Source: Petrosia ficiformis
Lineage: Eukaryota; Porifera; Demospongiae; Haplosclerida; Petrosiidae
Length of the DNA: 64,000 nucleotides
Direction: 5' to 3'
Assembly (NCBI GenBank): GCA_947044365.1
Contig: OX345636.1
Span: 16,479,115-16,543,114 of the forward strand
This document shows positions 27,001 through 38,613 of this stretch, in pieces. A program made the translations under genes and the position numbers. Each line of letters starts with the position of its first letter. Position 1 is the first letter of the stretch. Below the pieces are notes generated by a model, which saw nothing but the letters and a program-made list of their open reading frames with translations, ran no database searches and was not told the origin of the DNA.

Positions 27001-28607
27001 TGACATACATGCAATTATAATCCAATAACTGCAATTTCAATTATCCTTATATTGCCTATTAGATATACAAAAAAGCTGAATAACATTTTAATTGAATCTA
27101 TTTAGGTTTCCTAACCTTTTTGGTGTATCTAATGTGAGATATTGGACATGATAATTGATTACAGTACAAGCAGTCATAACAACAACTTGTATGACAAAGT
27201 AAAATTTATAATTTGCATCCTTGCAACTTTACTAACCAATAAATTAACAATTCTATCTTTGCAGTATAAGTATTCTACTAGGATAATATAACTACAGATG
27301 AAGTAACAACCACTGTTCTAATTCTTTGCATTGTAAATTGTTTATCTATGAATCCTTCAATTGAATATGTTACAATAATAAACTAACATTGTAGTCTAGC
27401 AGTTACATATCCAGGAGCTCCCAAAAGATCATAATATCCTCTTATTTCTATGCTATAATCTCTTTCTCGTTTTACACTCACTACAAATTCCGTCATAGAT
27501 CCATTATTAACTTGATGTGTAATTGTAGTGAGATTACTACTTGTTATATTAATGATATATCCATTGACAAAATCTGTTGATATATTCCAGAATATTCTGA
27601 TAGTAGTACCATTGATATAATCATAATTAACAATTGGAATGCCATCTGGAGCTGTAAAATTAATTATTGAAATTGAAAATAGATAATCATATACACAAAC
27701 CTCTTATAGTTGCCATTAATGGACATATTTGTGTAGATCCGAACATACCTCCACATTTAAATTGATGATGAGTAAATTCAGAATTTGTTGCATTCCAATT
27801 AATGGGTAATGAATACTGATACATCTCCTCACCAAGATGGAGGCAATATGGTGTACCACATGATATACCGTCTTCATTATCACAATCTTCAGAAGTATTA
27901 AACGTAATTTTTGGTACTAATATTGTTGGAGGAACCCCAGATGTGTTCATATTTACTATGTACTGTTGAGGAGCTACAGTGACATCAAGTGGTGGTGTTA
28001 TAGAGCAATTCTCAATGACTGGAATGGCTAAAATAATAAATAGTATAGTTTTAAAAATGTTAAGTATAATGAAGCTGTAATTATTGAAATGGAGCGATGC
28101 TGTAGAATTATATTATTGTATGTTATATATTTAGCTTCAAGCAACTCACATGAATTAAAGAAATCATTATAACTATTATTAGTTAATATTCTAGCACTAA
28201 TACCACTTCCATCAATGCAACAAGTATAACTTCCATTATTAGTTGGTTCAAAGTCTGACAGTGTGTAAAAAGTAAAAGATCCATTCTCAATAACACACTG
28301 AACAACACCACGGTCACATGCCACAGATTCTCCATCTTGGTTCATCAAAGTACCATTTGTAGACATGCTTCCTTTTCTAAAACAGGTGATTCCACTTTCA
28401 GTGCCATTATCAATATCTTCTTTATTAAACACAGTATTATTACCATAGCAAGTGTTGGACACCACTAAATATATTTCTGTGGAAAACAATACAAACATTT
28501 TGATTTTTCATGATGTTTCTACTTTTACCTGACTGAGGAGAACATTGAGAAACAACTTTCCCACACACAAGAAGCATCCCTAACACCGTGATCCACAGAC
28601 ACTCCAT
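18047..28607 (-). CDS. Receptor-type tyrosine phosphatase with Ig/FN3 ectodomain (gene A)
   Basis: Twenty-five exons join in phase to 1512 residues, from ATG at 28605-28607 to TGA at 18047-18049. Exons, 5' to 3': 28529-28607, 28150-28476, 27701-28027, 27388-27651, 25990-26277, 25674-25928, 25333-25620, 24978-25265, 24604-24918, 24347-24467, 24181-24290, 23067-23278, 22919-23006, 22781-22863, 22255-22291, 21950-22170, 21544-21837, 21281-21430, 21122-21215, 19232-19296, 18902-19036, 18702-18827, 18492-18643, 18235-18370, 18047-18130. Domains: signal peptide (1-22), Ig-like (27-135), unassigned Cys-containing module (136-244), FN3 (245-332), Ig (333-428), four FN3 (429-810), membrane span (about 822-850), tyrosine-rich juxtamembrane, phosphatase D1 (about 930-1249) with WPD and HCSAGVGRTG (Cys about 1153), and D2 (about 1260-1512). 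D1 should dephosphorylate phosphotyrosine in the cytoplasm. D2 has WSD for WPD and HCSDTVSRSG, so it is probably inactive. Ligand unknown. Confidence 0.9.
20280..21060. mobile_element. Inserted sequence with palindromic end in an intron of gene A
   Basis: The 1.8-kb intron between the D1-D2 linker exon and the next D2 exon holds a GC-richer block. Its right part (20946-21055) is a palindrome, ATATCACGCCTACTCAGGCA inverted as TAGGCGTGATAT, with a CTCGGGCGCTACGTGCCCTC core. An open stretch at 20609-20851 on the plus strand has no recognised family. Probably a non-autonomous element; no coding claim is made. Confidence 0.45.
22388..22740. repeat. Dispersed intronic repeat
   Basis: Shares TAATTATAATCCAATAA, GCAATTTCAATTATCCTTAT, TTAGATATACAAA and later blocks with 26949-27260 and 60585-60895. 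All three copies lie in introns of the receptor genes, so they may be an ancestral insertion that moved with intron duplications. Confidence 0.6.
23590..23850. repeat. Dispersed repeat related to 53030-53280
   Basis: Within the intron between juxtamembrane exons of gene A. The blocks GCCTGAAG.., TTATTATCTACTCTTC, TGTAGAACTTTA.GAATATA and CCCATTAATTGA.CGAGC recur in the same order at 53045-53250. A moderately diverged dispersed element. Confidence 0.5.
24560..28030. repeat. Segmental duplication, copy in gene A
   Basis: Nearly base-for-base the same as 58196-61665, at a constant offset of 33636 through the FN3 and second Ig exons and their introns. The Ig exon 25990-26277 and the FN3 exon 25674-25928 translate identically to their gene B partners; the other membrane-proximal FN3 exons differ at only a few residues. 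Identity drops on the 5' side, in the first Ig-like exon, and on the 3' side, beyond the last FN3 exon. Confidence 0.9.
26469..26635. mobile_element. Small inverted-repeat element (MITE) in a receptor intron
   Basis: The left end GGAATGGTACTAACATAGGA (continuing GGTATAATCAAG) is matched inverted by CTTGATTATACCTCC..GTACCATCCC. Arms are about 32 bases, total length about 167. The same element sits at the homologous place in gene B (60105-60271). A worn fragment (GTAATCAAGGTCATGTGTG) lies at about 51990-52030. Confidence 0.75.
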
Positions 28608-28647
28608 GTTGCTCTATTCTACTACAACACTAATGTCCTGTTATTAA

Positions 28648-29040
28648 TACTCGCCCGCGTAGGCGGAACGGAGTGCTATACGTAATCATTTTGTCTGTTT
28701 GTCTGTTCCCAAACTTCCAGAGAACCTATGAACACTAGCACTTTGAAAATACTACCAGCAGACTTCAAATCATATATAAGGATCAAAAGTAAGAACAGAC
28801 GTTTGCTAAAAGCTTTCTGGTTTCAAGTTCTGACAATTCAGTTTTGGAATTCATGGTCTCAGTTTCACAACTTCCAGACGATGTCTGGTAGCAAAGACTC
28901 CCACAGTTCACTGAAAAACAACTCATCTTGCTTGAAGCCAATCGCTGTTGAAATCAAGTATATACAATTCAGCATGTGCGCGAGATTTTGGCAACCGTAA
29001 ATGTGTTGCTAGGGCGCCATTTTGAATGGCAAAAAAAAAA
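28648..29040. repeat. Dispersed repeat upstream of gene A, shared with the gene B flank
   Basis: Begins TACTCGCCCGCGTAGGCGGA and continues through TGAACACTAGCACTTTGAAA. The same block lies upstream of gene B at about 62898-63215 with internal deletions. It ends in an A-run (29030-29041). Open frames inside it are part of the repeat, not genes. Confidence 0.65.
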
Positions 29041-29069
29041 AGGACTAACGTAGCTCGGTAATGTAATTG

Positions 29070-29510
29070 CGGGTAAATCCGGCATTCGGACAGTTATACC
29101 CTATTTCGTACTCGTTCTCAACAAAGAGCAGTATTACAACTACAATAATTCTACTGTCACTAGCTACACACATATGCTTGAAAATGAGCATGATACAATG
29201 AGTATGCAATACTTTATTACTCACAAATACGCGATTCACACTAATAAGTAGTGGTGCACTACTTTTTTTTTTCTGTTTTTTTTATTTATTTATTTATATA
29301 TATTTTATAATAAATGTAAACATCCAATAATATAGTGAAAAGAAATAATAGAATTACAGTGCACTACTCGTTAGTGTGAATTGCGTATTATTGAGTAAAT
29401 AAAGTATTGCATACTCATTGTATCATGCTCATTTTCAAGCATATGTGTGTAGCTAGTTACAGTAGAATTATTGTAGAAGTTTGGGCGTGTCCGAAGTTAC
29501 CCGCAATGTT
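29070..29510. mobile_element. Inverted-repeat (foldback) element
   Basis: The left arm (about 29070-29265, containing GTATGCAATACTTTATTACT) is repeated inverted at about 29355-29505 (AGTAAATAAAGTATTGCATA). A T-rich loop separates them. Arms are imperfect and over 130 bases long. No transposase inside: a non-autonomous element. Confidence 0.7.
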
Positions 29511-29559
29511 ATTTTTTAGTTACTATTTTTTACAAGAAAGATAAATATTCCTTTAAACA

Positions 29560-32500
29560 GATCTTACCATCATTTATGAGTAAATTATATTAGTCGTCTT
29601 TAAGCTTATTTCAAGTGTTTCAATAGGTATTCAATCTAATAAAATAACAACTCTCTTTGACTTTCAATGTTTTCACAATCTTCATTTAAATCTCTTTATA
29701 GTACATGAAATTGGAAAGCTACGGACTGGATTGGTATTACTTCACATATGATATAGGAAAGTTCAATTATTTGTATAATTAAATACTTGCCAGATGTTCA
29801 GAGCTTTCTAGACTTGTATTATCCATTATTATACTGCTAATTACATAATGTACTATCTGCTTATGGAGTAAGGACCTGATTCATTACCATTACTTATGAC
29901 TAAATTATCTTATCACCTTCAAGCTTATTTGAAGTGTTTCAATAGGTGTTCAATCTAATAAAATAACAACTCTCTTTGACTTTCAATGTTTTCACAAATC
30001 TCTTTGTAGTACATGAAATTGGAAAGCTATGGACCGGATTGGTATTACTTCACATATGATATAGGAAAGTTAGTGATTTCAATTATACATATAAAGAACA
30101 GTTGAAAGAAATACTTGCCATAATTTCTACATATATATATTACCATTATTATTACTGGTAATAATATATCACATTGTGTACTTATGGATTAAGGACTGTG
30201 TTCATTTTCCATTCCTTATGAGTAAATTATATTAGTTGTCTTTCAGCTTATTTGGAAGTGTTTCAATAGGTGTTCACAATAACTACTCCTTTAATGTTGT
30301 CACAATCTGTGCTTAAATTACTTTAGATTCCATGAAATTGGAAAGCTATGGACCGGATTGGTATTACTTCACATATGATATAGGAAAGTTAGAGAATTCA
30401 ATTATATGTATAATTAAATACCTGCCAGAGTTTCAAAGCTTTCAGGACTTGTATTTCAGTAATAACTATTGTAGTACTCATAATTATATACACGTGTAAC
30501 ATGCTATGTAATTATGTAGTAAAGACCAGATTCATTATCCACGTAAATTATTTTTTCACCTGTAAGCTTATTTGAAGTGTTTCATTGGGTGTTTAATGAT
30601 ACAATAACTACTCTCTTTGACTTTCGATATTGAATAAAGTTAGTGATTTCAATTATTATGTGCAATGATCATTATAGATAAATACTCGCCAGAGGTTCAG
30701 AGCTTACTAGACTTGTATTATTCATTTTTATACTGCTAATTACATAATGTACTATCTGCTTATGGAGTAAGGACCTGATGCATTATCATTACTTATGAGT
30801 AAATTATCTTTTCACCTTTCAGCTTATTTGAAGTGTTTCAATAGGTGTAGAATAACTGCTCCTTAAATGTCGTCACAATTTGTTCTTAAATTACTTTAGA
30901 GTCCATGAAATTGGAAAGCTATGGACCGGATTGGTATTACTTCACATATGATATAGGAAAGTTAGTGATTTCAATTATACATATAAAGAACAGTTGAATG
31001 AAATACTTGCCATAATTTCTACATATATGTGTATTACCATTAACTTCATGTACTCTAAAGTAATTTAAGCACAGATTGTGACGACATTAAAGAGTAGTTA
31101 TTGTATTAAATTGAATACCTATTGAAACACTTCCAAATAAGCTTAAAAACGACAAATATAATTTACTCATAAGGAATGGAAAAGGAGCCCAGTCCTTAAT
31201 CCATAAGTACACTATGTGATATATTATTACCAGTAATAATATTATTACTCGTTTTCCATTCCTTATGAGTAAATTATATTTGTCGTTTTTAAGCTTATTT
31301 GGAAGTGTTTCAATAGGTATTCAATCTAATACAATAACTACTCTTTAATGTCGTCACAATCTGTGCTTAAATTAATTTAGAGTACATGAAGTTGGAAAGC
31401 TACATGTATGGACCGGATTGGTATTACTTCACATATGATATAGGAAAGTTCAATTATATGTATACCTGCCAGCTTTCAGGACTTGTATTTCAGTAATAAC
31501 TATTGTAGTACTCATAATTATATACACATGTAACATGCTATATAATTATGTAGTAAAGACTGGATTCGTTATCCATGTAAATTATTGTAAGCTTATTTGA
31601 AGTGTTTCATTGGGTGTTTAATGTAGTACAATAACTACTCTTTAATGTCGTCACAATCTGTGCTTAAATTACTTTACAGTCCATGAAATTGGAAAGCTAT
31701 GGACCGGATTGGTATTACTTCACATATGATATAGGAAAGTTAGTAATTTCAATTATACGTATAAGTAACAGTTTAGATAAATACTTGCCTGAATTTCTTC
31801 ATATATATTACTACTGGTAATAATATATCTCATAGTGTACTTATGGATTAAGGACTGGGTTCGTTTTCCATTCTTTATGAGTAAATTATATTAGTCGTCT
31901 TTAAGCTTATTTCAAGTGTTTCAATAGGTGTTCAATCTAATAAAATAACAACTCTCTTTGACTTTCAATGTTTTCACGATCTTTATTTAAATCTCTTTAT
32001 AGTACATGAAATTGGAAAGCTATGGACCGGATTGTTATTACTTCACATATGATATAAGAATGTTAGTAATTTCAATTATACGTATAAGGAACAGTTTAGA
32101 TAAATACTTGCCTGAATTTCTACATATAATATTACCATTATTATTGCTGATAACTACTCCTTTAATGTCGTCACAATCTGTGCACTTTAGAGTCCATGTA
32201 ATTGGAAAGCTATGGACCGGATTGGTGTTACTTCACATTTGATATAGGAAAGTTAGTGATTTCAATTATACATATAAAGAACAGTTGAATGAAATACTTG
32301 CCATAATTTCTACATATATGTGTATTACCATTATTATTACTGGTATCACATAGTGTACTTATGGATTAAGGACCAGATTCATTGTCCATGACTCATTTTG
32401 TTGTGTTGTTTTTAATTTAATTTGAATTGTTTCAAGTGGTGATCAATCTGATATAATAACTACTATTTTTGACTTCCAATGTTGTCACCTTCACCATCTT

Positions 32501-32600
32501 TAGAATACATAAAGGCTGAAATTTATTTGCAGGATTGTTATTACATCACATTAGATATAGGAAAGTTAGCGATTTCAATTGTATGTATATAGATCAGTAT
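29560..32600. repeat. Tandem array of a roughly 300-bp unit
   Basis: The core ATGAAATTGGAAAGCTATGG recurs at about 29705, 30012, 30333, 30905, 31386, 31683, 32006 and 32197, with a worn copy near 32505. Spacing is mostly 297-324 bases, with doubled or shortened intervals where a unit lost its core or was trimmed. Flanking blocks (TTATGAGTAAATTAT, AGCTTATTTGAAGTGTTTCA, GTCGTCACAATCTGTGCTTA) repeat too. One inverted segment lies at about 31045-31210. The array ends just before the left inverted repeat of the large transposon. Confidence 0.85.
31045..31395. repeat. Large palindrome inside the 300-bp array
   Basis: The left arm (about 31045-31210) reads as the inverse of the right arm (about 31254-31395), through TTACTCATAAGGAATGGAAA / TTTCCATTCCTTATGAGTAA and onward to the unit core. 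The centre is AT-rich (about 31225-31245). It arose by inversion of one array segment. Confidence 0.75.
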
Positions 32601-32879
32601 ATAGATAACGGGTTTCTATATACATTTATGACTATTAGTATTACTGATGATTATATAACATGCACATTTTACTTATTGAGTAAGGACCAGATTCAAATGT
32701 TTACAGTTTTATTATAATGTACGTATCTGTATTATAATTATATTGATTATGCTTGTGTAACATTCTGTCTATAAAGTAGATTCATTTTCAATCATTCCAT
32801 GTATTGTATTTCGTAAATTCGTTTAGAAATGTTTTTTCATCAGTATAAATCTTATAATACCATGATACTTTTTTTCGCT

Positions 32880-33037
32880 TTTAGTAAAATAATAATTTTG
32901 TGTGTTTTACTTTTCTTTTATTTAGACCATGCAATTTTTCACAGATATTAATTGTGGTTTCAATGCTGTTCTTCATTTCATTGTACCTCTTAATTTCCAA
33001 TAGTATCTAAGTATCTCAAATTTGTAAAAGGAAAATG
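32880..33037. repeat. Left terminal inverted repeat of the large transposon
   Basis: Matches the inverse of 47855-48013 over about 158 bases with scattered differences. Conserved parts: GTTTTACTTTTC, AGATATTAATTGTGGTTTCA, ATGCTGTTCTTCATTTCATT, ATCTAAGTATCTCAAA. The outer end is near AGTAAAA. Confidence 0.8.
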
Positions 33038-33195
33038 AAATTCCTATGGACCATTTTAGATTATATTAATATTTATAGAATGTTAAAAGTGTACTTTTAG
33101 CTCTTATCGTATTTCTGTATTCCTTTACAATCAGGACACTCTAGTATTGTAATTGAAGATTGCCAGTGCTATTATTAACTACTGCTTTGTTAAAC
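33038..33195. repeat. Subterminal block repeated in direct orientation at 47681-47854
   Basis: Shares ATTCCTATGGAC, GTGTACTTTTAGCT, TTTCTGTATTCCTTTACA, CACTCTAGTATTG and GATTGCCAGTGCTATTA with the block next to the right inverted repeat. The outer repeats are inverted but this block is direct, so one of the two has flipped in place. Confidence 0.8.
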
Positions 33196-35938
33196 ATATT
33201 TTTTACTCAATAATAATTTATTGATATAATTAATTTTTTCCAATCTCCTGCATTATGACACAATTAAGATGTTTTTGAAAGAATAAATTATGCTTTGTTA
33301 ATATAATATTGCAATTTAATAATTACATAATTATAGTATACGACCATGGCAACTGTATTGAAATACAACTTGCTGATGTTGGCTAAGTCTATGTTTTTGT
33401 ATAGGACCTTTCAATCTTTAACCCACCAGTATAATCATCCTAATTATGCTTTATGTAGGTTCAAGGTCTTATGTAGCCATTGCAGGATCTGCCTATACAC
33501 GTGATTGAACTGTATGCATGATCAGGCTATATCACAAACTTGAACACTGAACCACAGGTCTATATTCGTCCTGTTCAATCACAGCATTTCAATTATATCC
33601 ATTGATTTGTATATGCATAATTATTATTTTGCATAATAATTACTGTTTTAATCCCTATTGTTATTAATTTTTATTTCTCAACAATTATCTTGACATTAAA
33701 AAACTTCAGAGTAGGGGAATTGCATCTATAAAACCTGCAAGATTTTTTTGACATTGTTTTTAATTAGATCTAAATCAGCTGTTTGTGGTTTCTGTGGTTT
33801 GAATTCGAATGGCAGATGAACTTGATGTTCATGAGGGAGAGGACAGTAAATCTACAGAACACACTACCGGTCCGCCAAAAAAGGTTGTGTAGCCAGTACA
33901 TTCATAATATCTATGTAATTATAATAATTAATTATTGTTTTCAGAAGCCAAAATTAGAAACAAGCAGTTCAAAAAACTTAGTGAGTTGTCTTATTTTAAT
34001 GATTGAAAATACTGCTGTATATTTTTATAGGAAAACAAGATGGAAGAGATAAGAAATGTACTTAGCCTTGTTTAAGAGATTATACCATGAATTAATTATA
34101 ATTATTCTTTTCTCTTCCATGTTAGACTAAACACATATATACTCCAACATCTAAGAGTTAAAAACTGCAAACGATGGAAACAAATCCAGCAGAAGGTTTT
34201 TGGATAAACTTTTATTAATATGTGACAGCAGATGAGAAAAGGGGTCTTAACACATATTTCTTGATCTATGGCTATTGATAAATAAGTTTGCAAAAAAACT
34301 TCAATCAATGGAAAGTGCATTGTACCAGGTACCTTGTGCAGCAAATTTGGAACTAGCTCTGTATACATTTTGCAGGATCGGTGGTCAAATGAAGTATAAA
34401 ATGTTTTAAGACTCCCTTTTCTCATCCACAGTCACATATATCATATGTATGTTTGCTTCAATATGAATTAAGATTGAAAAGTGGAAGCATGACACCCAAC
34501 CTTTCACACCAAGCTTCATATTTTTATATTGGAAAGCAGAAAGAGGACGACATCAATTAGTATGGCAAGGTAGGATATCATAGAATGAAGGTTAATATTG
34601 TTTAACTCGTTTACTATGATATGTAATGCAGGGCCTGATCATATGTCTTCATTTATTAATGATCAGGATGTACAAGAGAAGTTTAAATCTGCAGCCATGG
34701 ACTCAGTGTTGCAAGTTAGCAAACTTACACTTACACATGAAATATTGATTAATAAAATAAAATTAGAAGAGACAGAATGCCAAACTCATAGTGAAGATCC
34801 AATATCATTACATCACCTACATGCCTTAGAGAAAGAACCACTAGTTTTGTTTTCAGACAATCCATCTGATTACACTGCTGATGTTCTGTATTATATTCTT
34901 CTATTGCTAATGGATCCTGAAGGTAATTAAATTGTTTTACACTTCAACTTGTAGCATTAATCTTTATAATTTTTCTAGGTTCTAAAGGATATTACTGTGA
35001 CGGTAATATTCCAGAATGGTTTCCTAAAGACTTACCGTTTAAACCTCCTACTCATCGAAGTGAGCATGATATACATATGTAAGATTGTTTTATACCATTA
35101 TTATAGGTAAAGACAGCAGAAAGTATAATGTGAAAGAAATGCAAAAGATTTTGAGAGAATTTTTTCAGAAATGTCCCTCTTATTACAAAATGTAATTTAA
35201 AAAAAACGACAACAATAAAATTCAATCATTGTACTTGCTATTTTAGTGATCCAGATAACTGTTTGCTTCCCCGTAGAACAAGAAAACGAGAGGTGAAATA
35301 CTTTAATAATTTACATGTTATGATTATGATTGCACGGTGATATAGAAGCTTTAATAACATCAGTTTCGGTGAGACAATTTTTATTTAAACAGAGTGTTCA
35401 TAACAAGACTCCTTGTACTCCTGAAAACAAGACTACATCTAAACACAAAATGTAGTTATACCATCCTGCAATTTTAAACATTACATTTTATCATTCAGTA
35501 TTCAATGCAAAATTGAAACATCTATTCACAATGAAGTTCTATGTCCTGAACTTGAGCAAGATGGTATCGGTACATCTGAAACTGATGGAGGGCTCCTAAC
35601 CACAACACTAACTGCACCAACTACAGGCATTATAACTCCATGGATTCTAAATCTATTTGCAGTATGTACTCAGTTCTATGTAATTCAATGTGAATTGCTT
35701 TGTGTTTCAGCATAAACACTGCAATAATATTGATCCTAAGAAATCTCTGGCAGATCTTTCAAAATGTGGTAATAATTGGACGATGTTAAAAGAAAGAATC
35801 ATTATGGTGGAGAATACAGTAGATTTTCATTCCTTGTTACATTTGAAAAGCAAGACAAGTGCAGACATTCCAATAGCATTATGTGACCTGAAGATTGTGT
35901 CTTATATTTCATTTATAATTTAATATTTCCTTTAATAG

Positions 35939-37079
35939 ATACCAGAAACGACTGAAACATAGAATTCCTAGTGGATACAGTATTGGAAAATCAGCAGGAA
36001 ATGGAGACTGTCTTTATAATTCTGTCAGTTTAGCACTCTTTGGCAATCAAAATGCTTCCAACCTATTGCGTCTTGCCTCAGTGTGTCATGCATTAAACAT
36101 TTTGATATTTACTTCAAGAAGGTAATCATTAGTCTGTCAAGTGATTAAATAGTGATATTTTATTTCTCTTTAAACATTAGTATTCCTCACATATTGAAGA
36201 CATTTCTGTTGCAAATGCATTTATTGCAAGTGCTGCTAGTTGTGACGATGTATTTAATAAAAAGCCACCTATTGAAAACACAAGTGTAGAGGAGTTACTT
36301 CAATACATATTACGTGCAGAAATTTTCACTACAGCACATGTTGGTGCTTATTCAGGTTAGATATCAAATCAGGTTTTAATTGATCAGTGTTACACCACAA
36401 GACAGCCCTTTTCACTACAATTGTAATAGCTATATCAAAACCACTAACATAATAGTGTGAGCCATCCTAGCCTAATGCGTAGGTAGAGTGCCGTTTATCT
36501 CTCTGTAACACATACAATAAATTACATTCTCTTTTTATGTTTTTATTTACATTGGTTAAGTTAACATGATTGTCACGCCCACATCAATCACATAGTACTT
36601 TATTGAATTCATGCTAATCATTGTGGGGGTGAACCTCAGAAGGCACTGTTAGAACAACCACGTGTTAAATTTAAATGCATGTGAAAAGATTATTGGTTCA
36701 TTTATACAGAATGACGTACAGCAAACTATACAATGCAAACATTTCACCTGACTGATAAGTGTGGAGCTCATGCACTGAGGCTACCCCAATAAGCTCACAC
36801 TCATCTTTTATTCTCCTAGTTAACATGTTTTCATCTTCGTAACACTCTTCATGATAATTGTAGGTATCTTACAAGTTGACTTTCTAGCTGGTGCAATAGG
36901 ACTTGCTATCCAGCAGCACTCAGAAGAGGAGTATGATTCAATTTATAAGTTTATGTATCACCCATGTTGCTTCCATCAAAAGAATTTTTCTTTCGTCAAC
37001 ATTATATTGGTTAGATTTGGGCAATTTGGTCAACGAAGTGAAATAATGAATCATATCATTCCACTGATTCCAGATATTT
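35939..37079 (+). other. OTU-like cysteine protease domain
   Basis: The nucleophile motif GNGDCLYNSVSLALFG lies in exon 35939-36121, the middle of the fold in 36181-36355 (YSSHIEDISVANAF), and the His-bearing end (MNHIIPLIPD) in 36864-37079. OTU proteases remove ubiquitin. The Cys and His positions are kept here, but a single-base loss at about 36095-36097 separates SVCHAL from KHFDIYFKK. Confidence 0.7.
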
Positions 37080-37884
37080 GTATGTTAAATATAATCTAAT
37101 ACTTTTAATTATATCCTCAGTTTTAATTATTATAGCTCATGAGTTATCAGAGGTTTCACCATCGTCTCACCAAGAATACACCTCACTATTCAAAATCATC
37201 ACTAATGTGTGCTGTATGACAGGATCACATCAGTGTATGGTTAATTACTTCGATGGAGATGAAATAGTTGATTGGATCCAATGTAGCAATTGTTTCAGTT
37301 GGTACCATTGTGTCTGCATTGGAATTCAAAATCTGAAAATACCTGAATTCCAATGTTGTGGTGAAGTAGCACCTCGTATATCTAATCACATGTGAGTAAT
37401 TAGATTATAATATATTAAAATGATGAAACATTACATACATTAAAATTTAATAATAGTATTCTTGAAGGAGGCTCTGACAATGCAAAAGCAAAATGTAATT
37501 TGACTTTCTCAGATGTTAAATCATTGTATCCTTTAAACGGTATTACTGACAAAGTGATTAATTTTTTTTGTAAAGTATGGTAGTACATAATAAGTATTTT
37601 GCATAATTATTCTTTAAAATTTTAGATTAGTACTTCCAGACCTGACGTTTTTAAGATCATGTGACACCAAAATTTTGAGCTCTGTTGTTTATGAATCCAT
37701 CAAACAGGTGGTAGTACGTTCATCAAATGAAAATGCTCACCCCAAAATGTTTAGGTCTACCCTAAAGGCCACTATGGGGTTGTCAACTACAGCACTCTGT
37801 AAATATGACATAGTGATTTTCCCTTGCAAACCCAGGTAATTTTTAAAAATCTTGAAATGTTTTATAACTGATAGAAAATTTTAG

Positions 37885-38248
37885 GTTGGACATGGAATCA
37901 GATATATGGCATTGGATTGCATTTGCTGTTGTGTTTAGTAAACAAATGTAAGAATACTGTAATAAATTTCTTGAATAGCTTTATTATAATTATACAGAGC
38001 TTATGTGCTTGATTCAACTTCAGTCAGTGTGATCAGTCAGCCTGCTCAGTTTGTAGTAAATGATATCTCATATTTCTATAAAACAATTACTAATGGTGAG
38101 GTGATGTTGAAACCAGTATCAGTGAAGGTATAATAATTGGATGGTATTGTGATAATAAATACAAGACTGTCAATAATAGGTTTCACCTCAGACAGATGGA
38201 TTCAACTGTGGAATCTATTGTATGTACAATATTTTAACTCTTTCTCAG
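37885..38248 (+). other. Ulp1/C48-like cysteine protease domain
   Basis: Three short exons give WHWIAFAVVF (His), AYVLDSTS (Asp) and SPQTDGFNCGIYCMYN (Gln and Cys) in the order and spacing of the Ulp1 family, which cleaves SUMO or related modifiers. Recognition rests on these motifs; the exact subfamily is not clear. The frame is lost in the next exon. Confidence 0.65.
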
Positions 38249-38613
38249 GTATAAATAAATTAATTTTCATACTACAATGAACTTTTTTTTACAGTGTTCT
38301 AGCTGAAAAATTGTTAAAACATTCCACAATCTTGAAAAACCTGACACAGCTTATCTTTGAGGCTTCATTTTACTCAAATGTTTTCAACTTGCTAAGTAAG
38401 CAAATAATTATATGTATGTCATACACAATTATATTATACAGTTATACTATATATAAATTATACAAATATATTATTTTAACATGCATCGTTTTACAGAAAA
38501 TACAATACTGTCAAAAAGAGTGAAAGAAACTTGCTCTCCAATGCTAAAGTATAATAATTATGTATAATTTATATTACAGTCAATTTTGAAATATTGCATA
38601 TATACTTCTTCAG

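Noticed and set aside
28728..29000. Plus-strand open frame upstream of gene A
   Set aside because: Lies entirely in a dispersed repeat that recurs at 62940-63200 with indels that break the frame.
32006..32242. Open frame starting with the repeated MKLESYGPD peptide
   Set aside because: Only one unit of the tandem array happens to stay open; not a gene on its own. The repeated peptide is reported as a finding instead.
36440..36500. tRNA-like phrase in an intron of the OTU-SET gene
   Set aside because: A weak A-box-like stretch only; no B-box and no clo­verleaf could be drawn.
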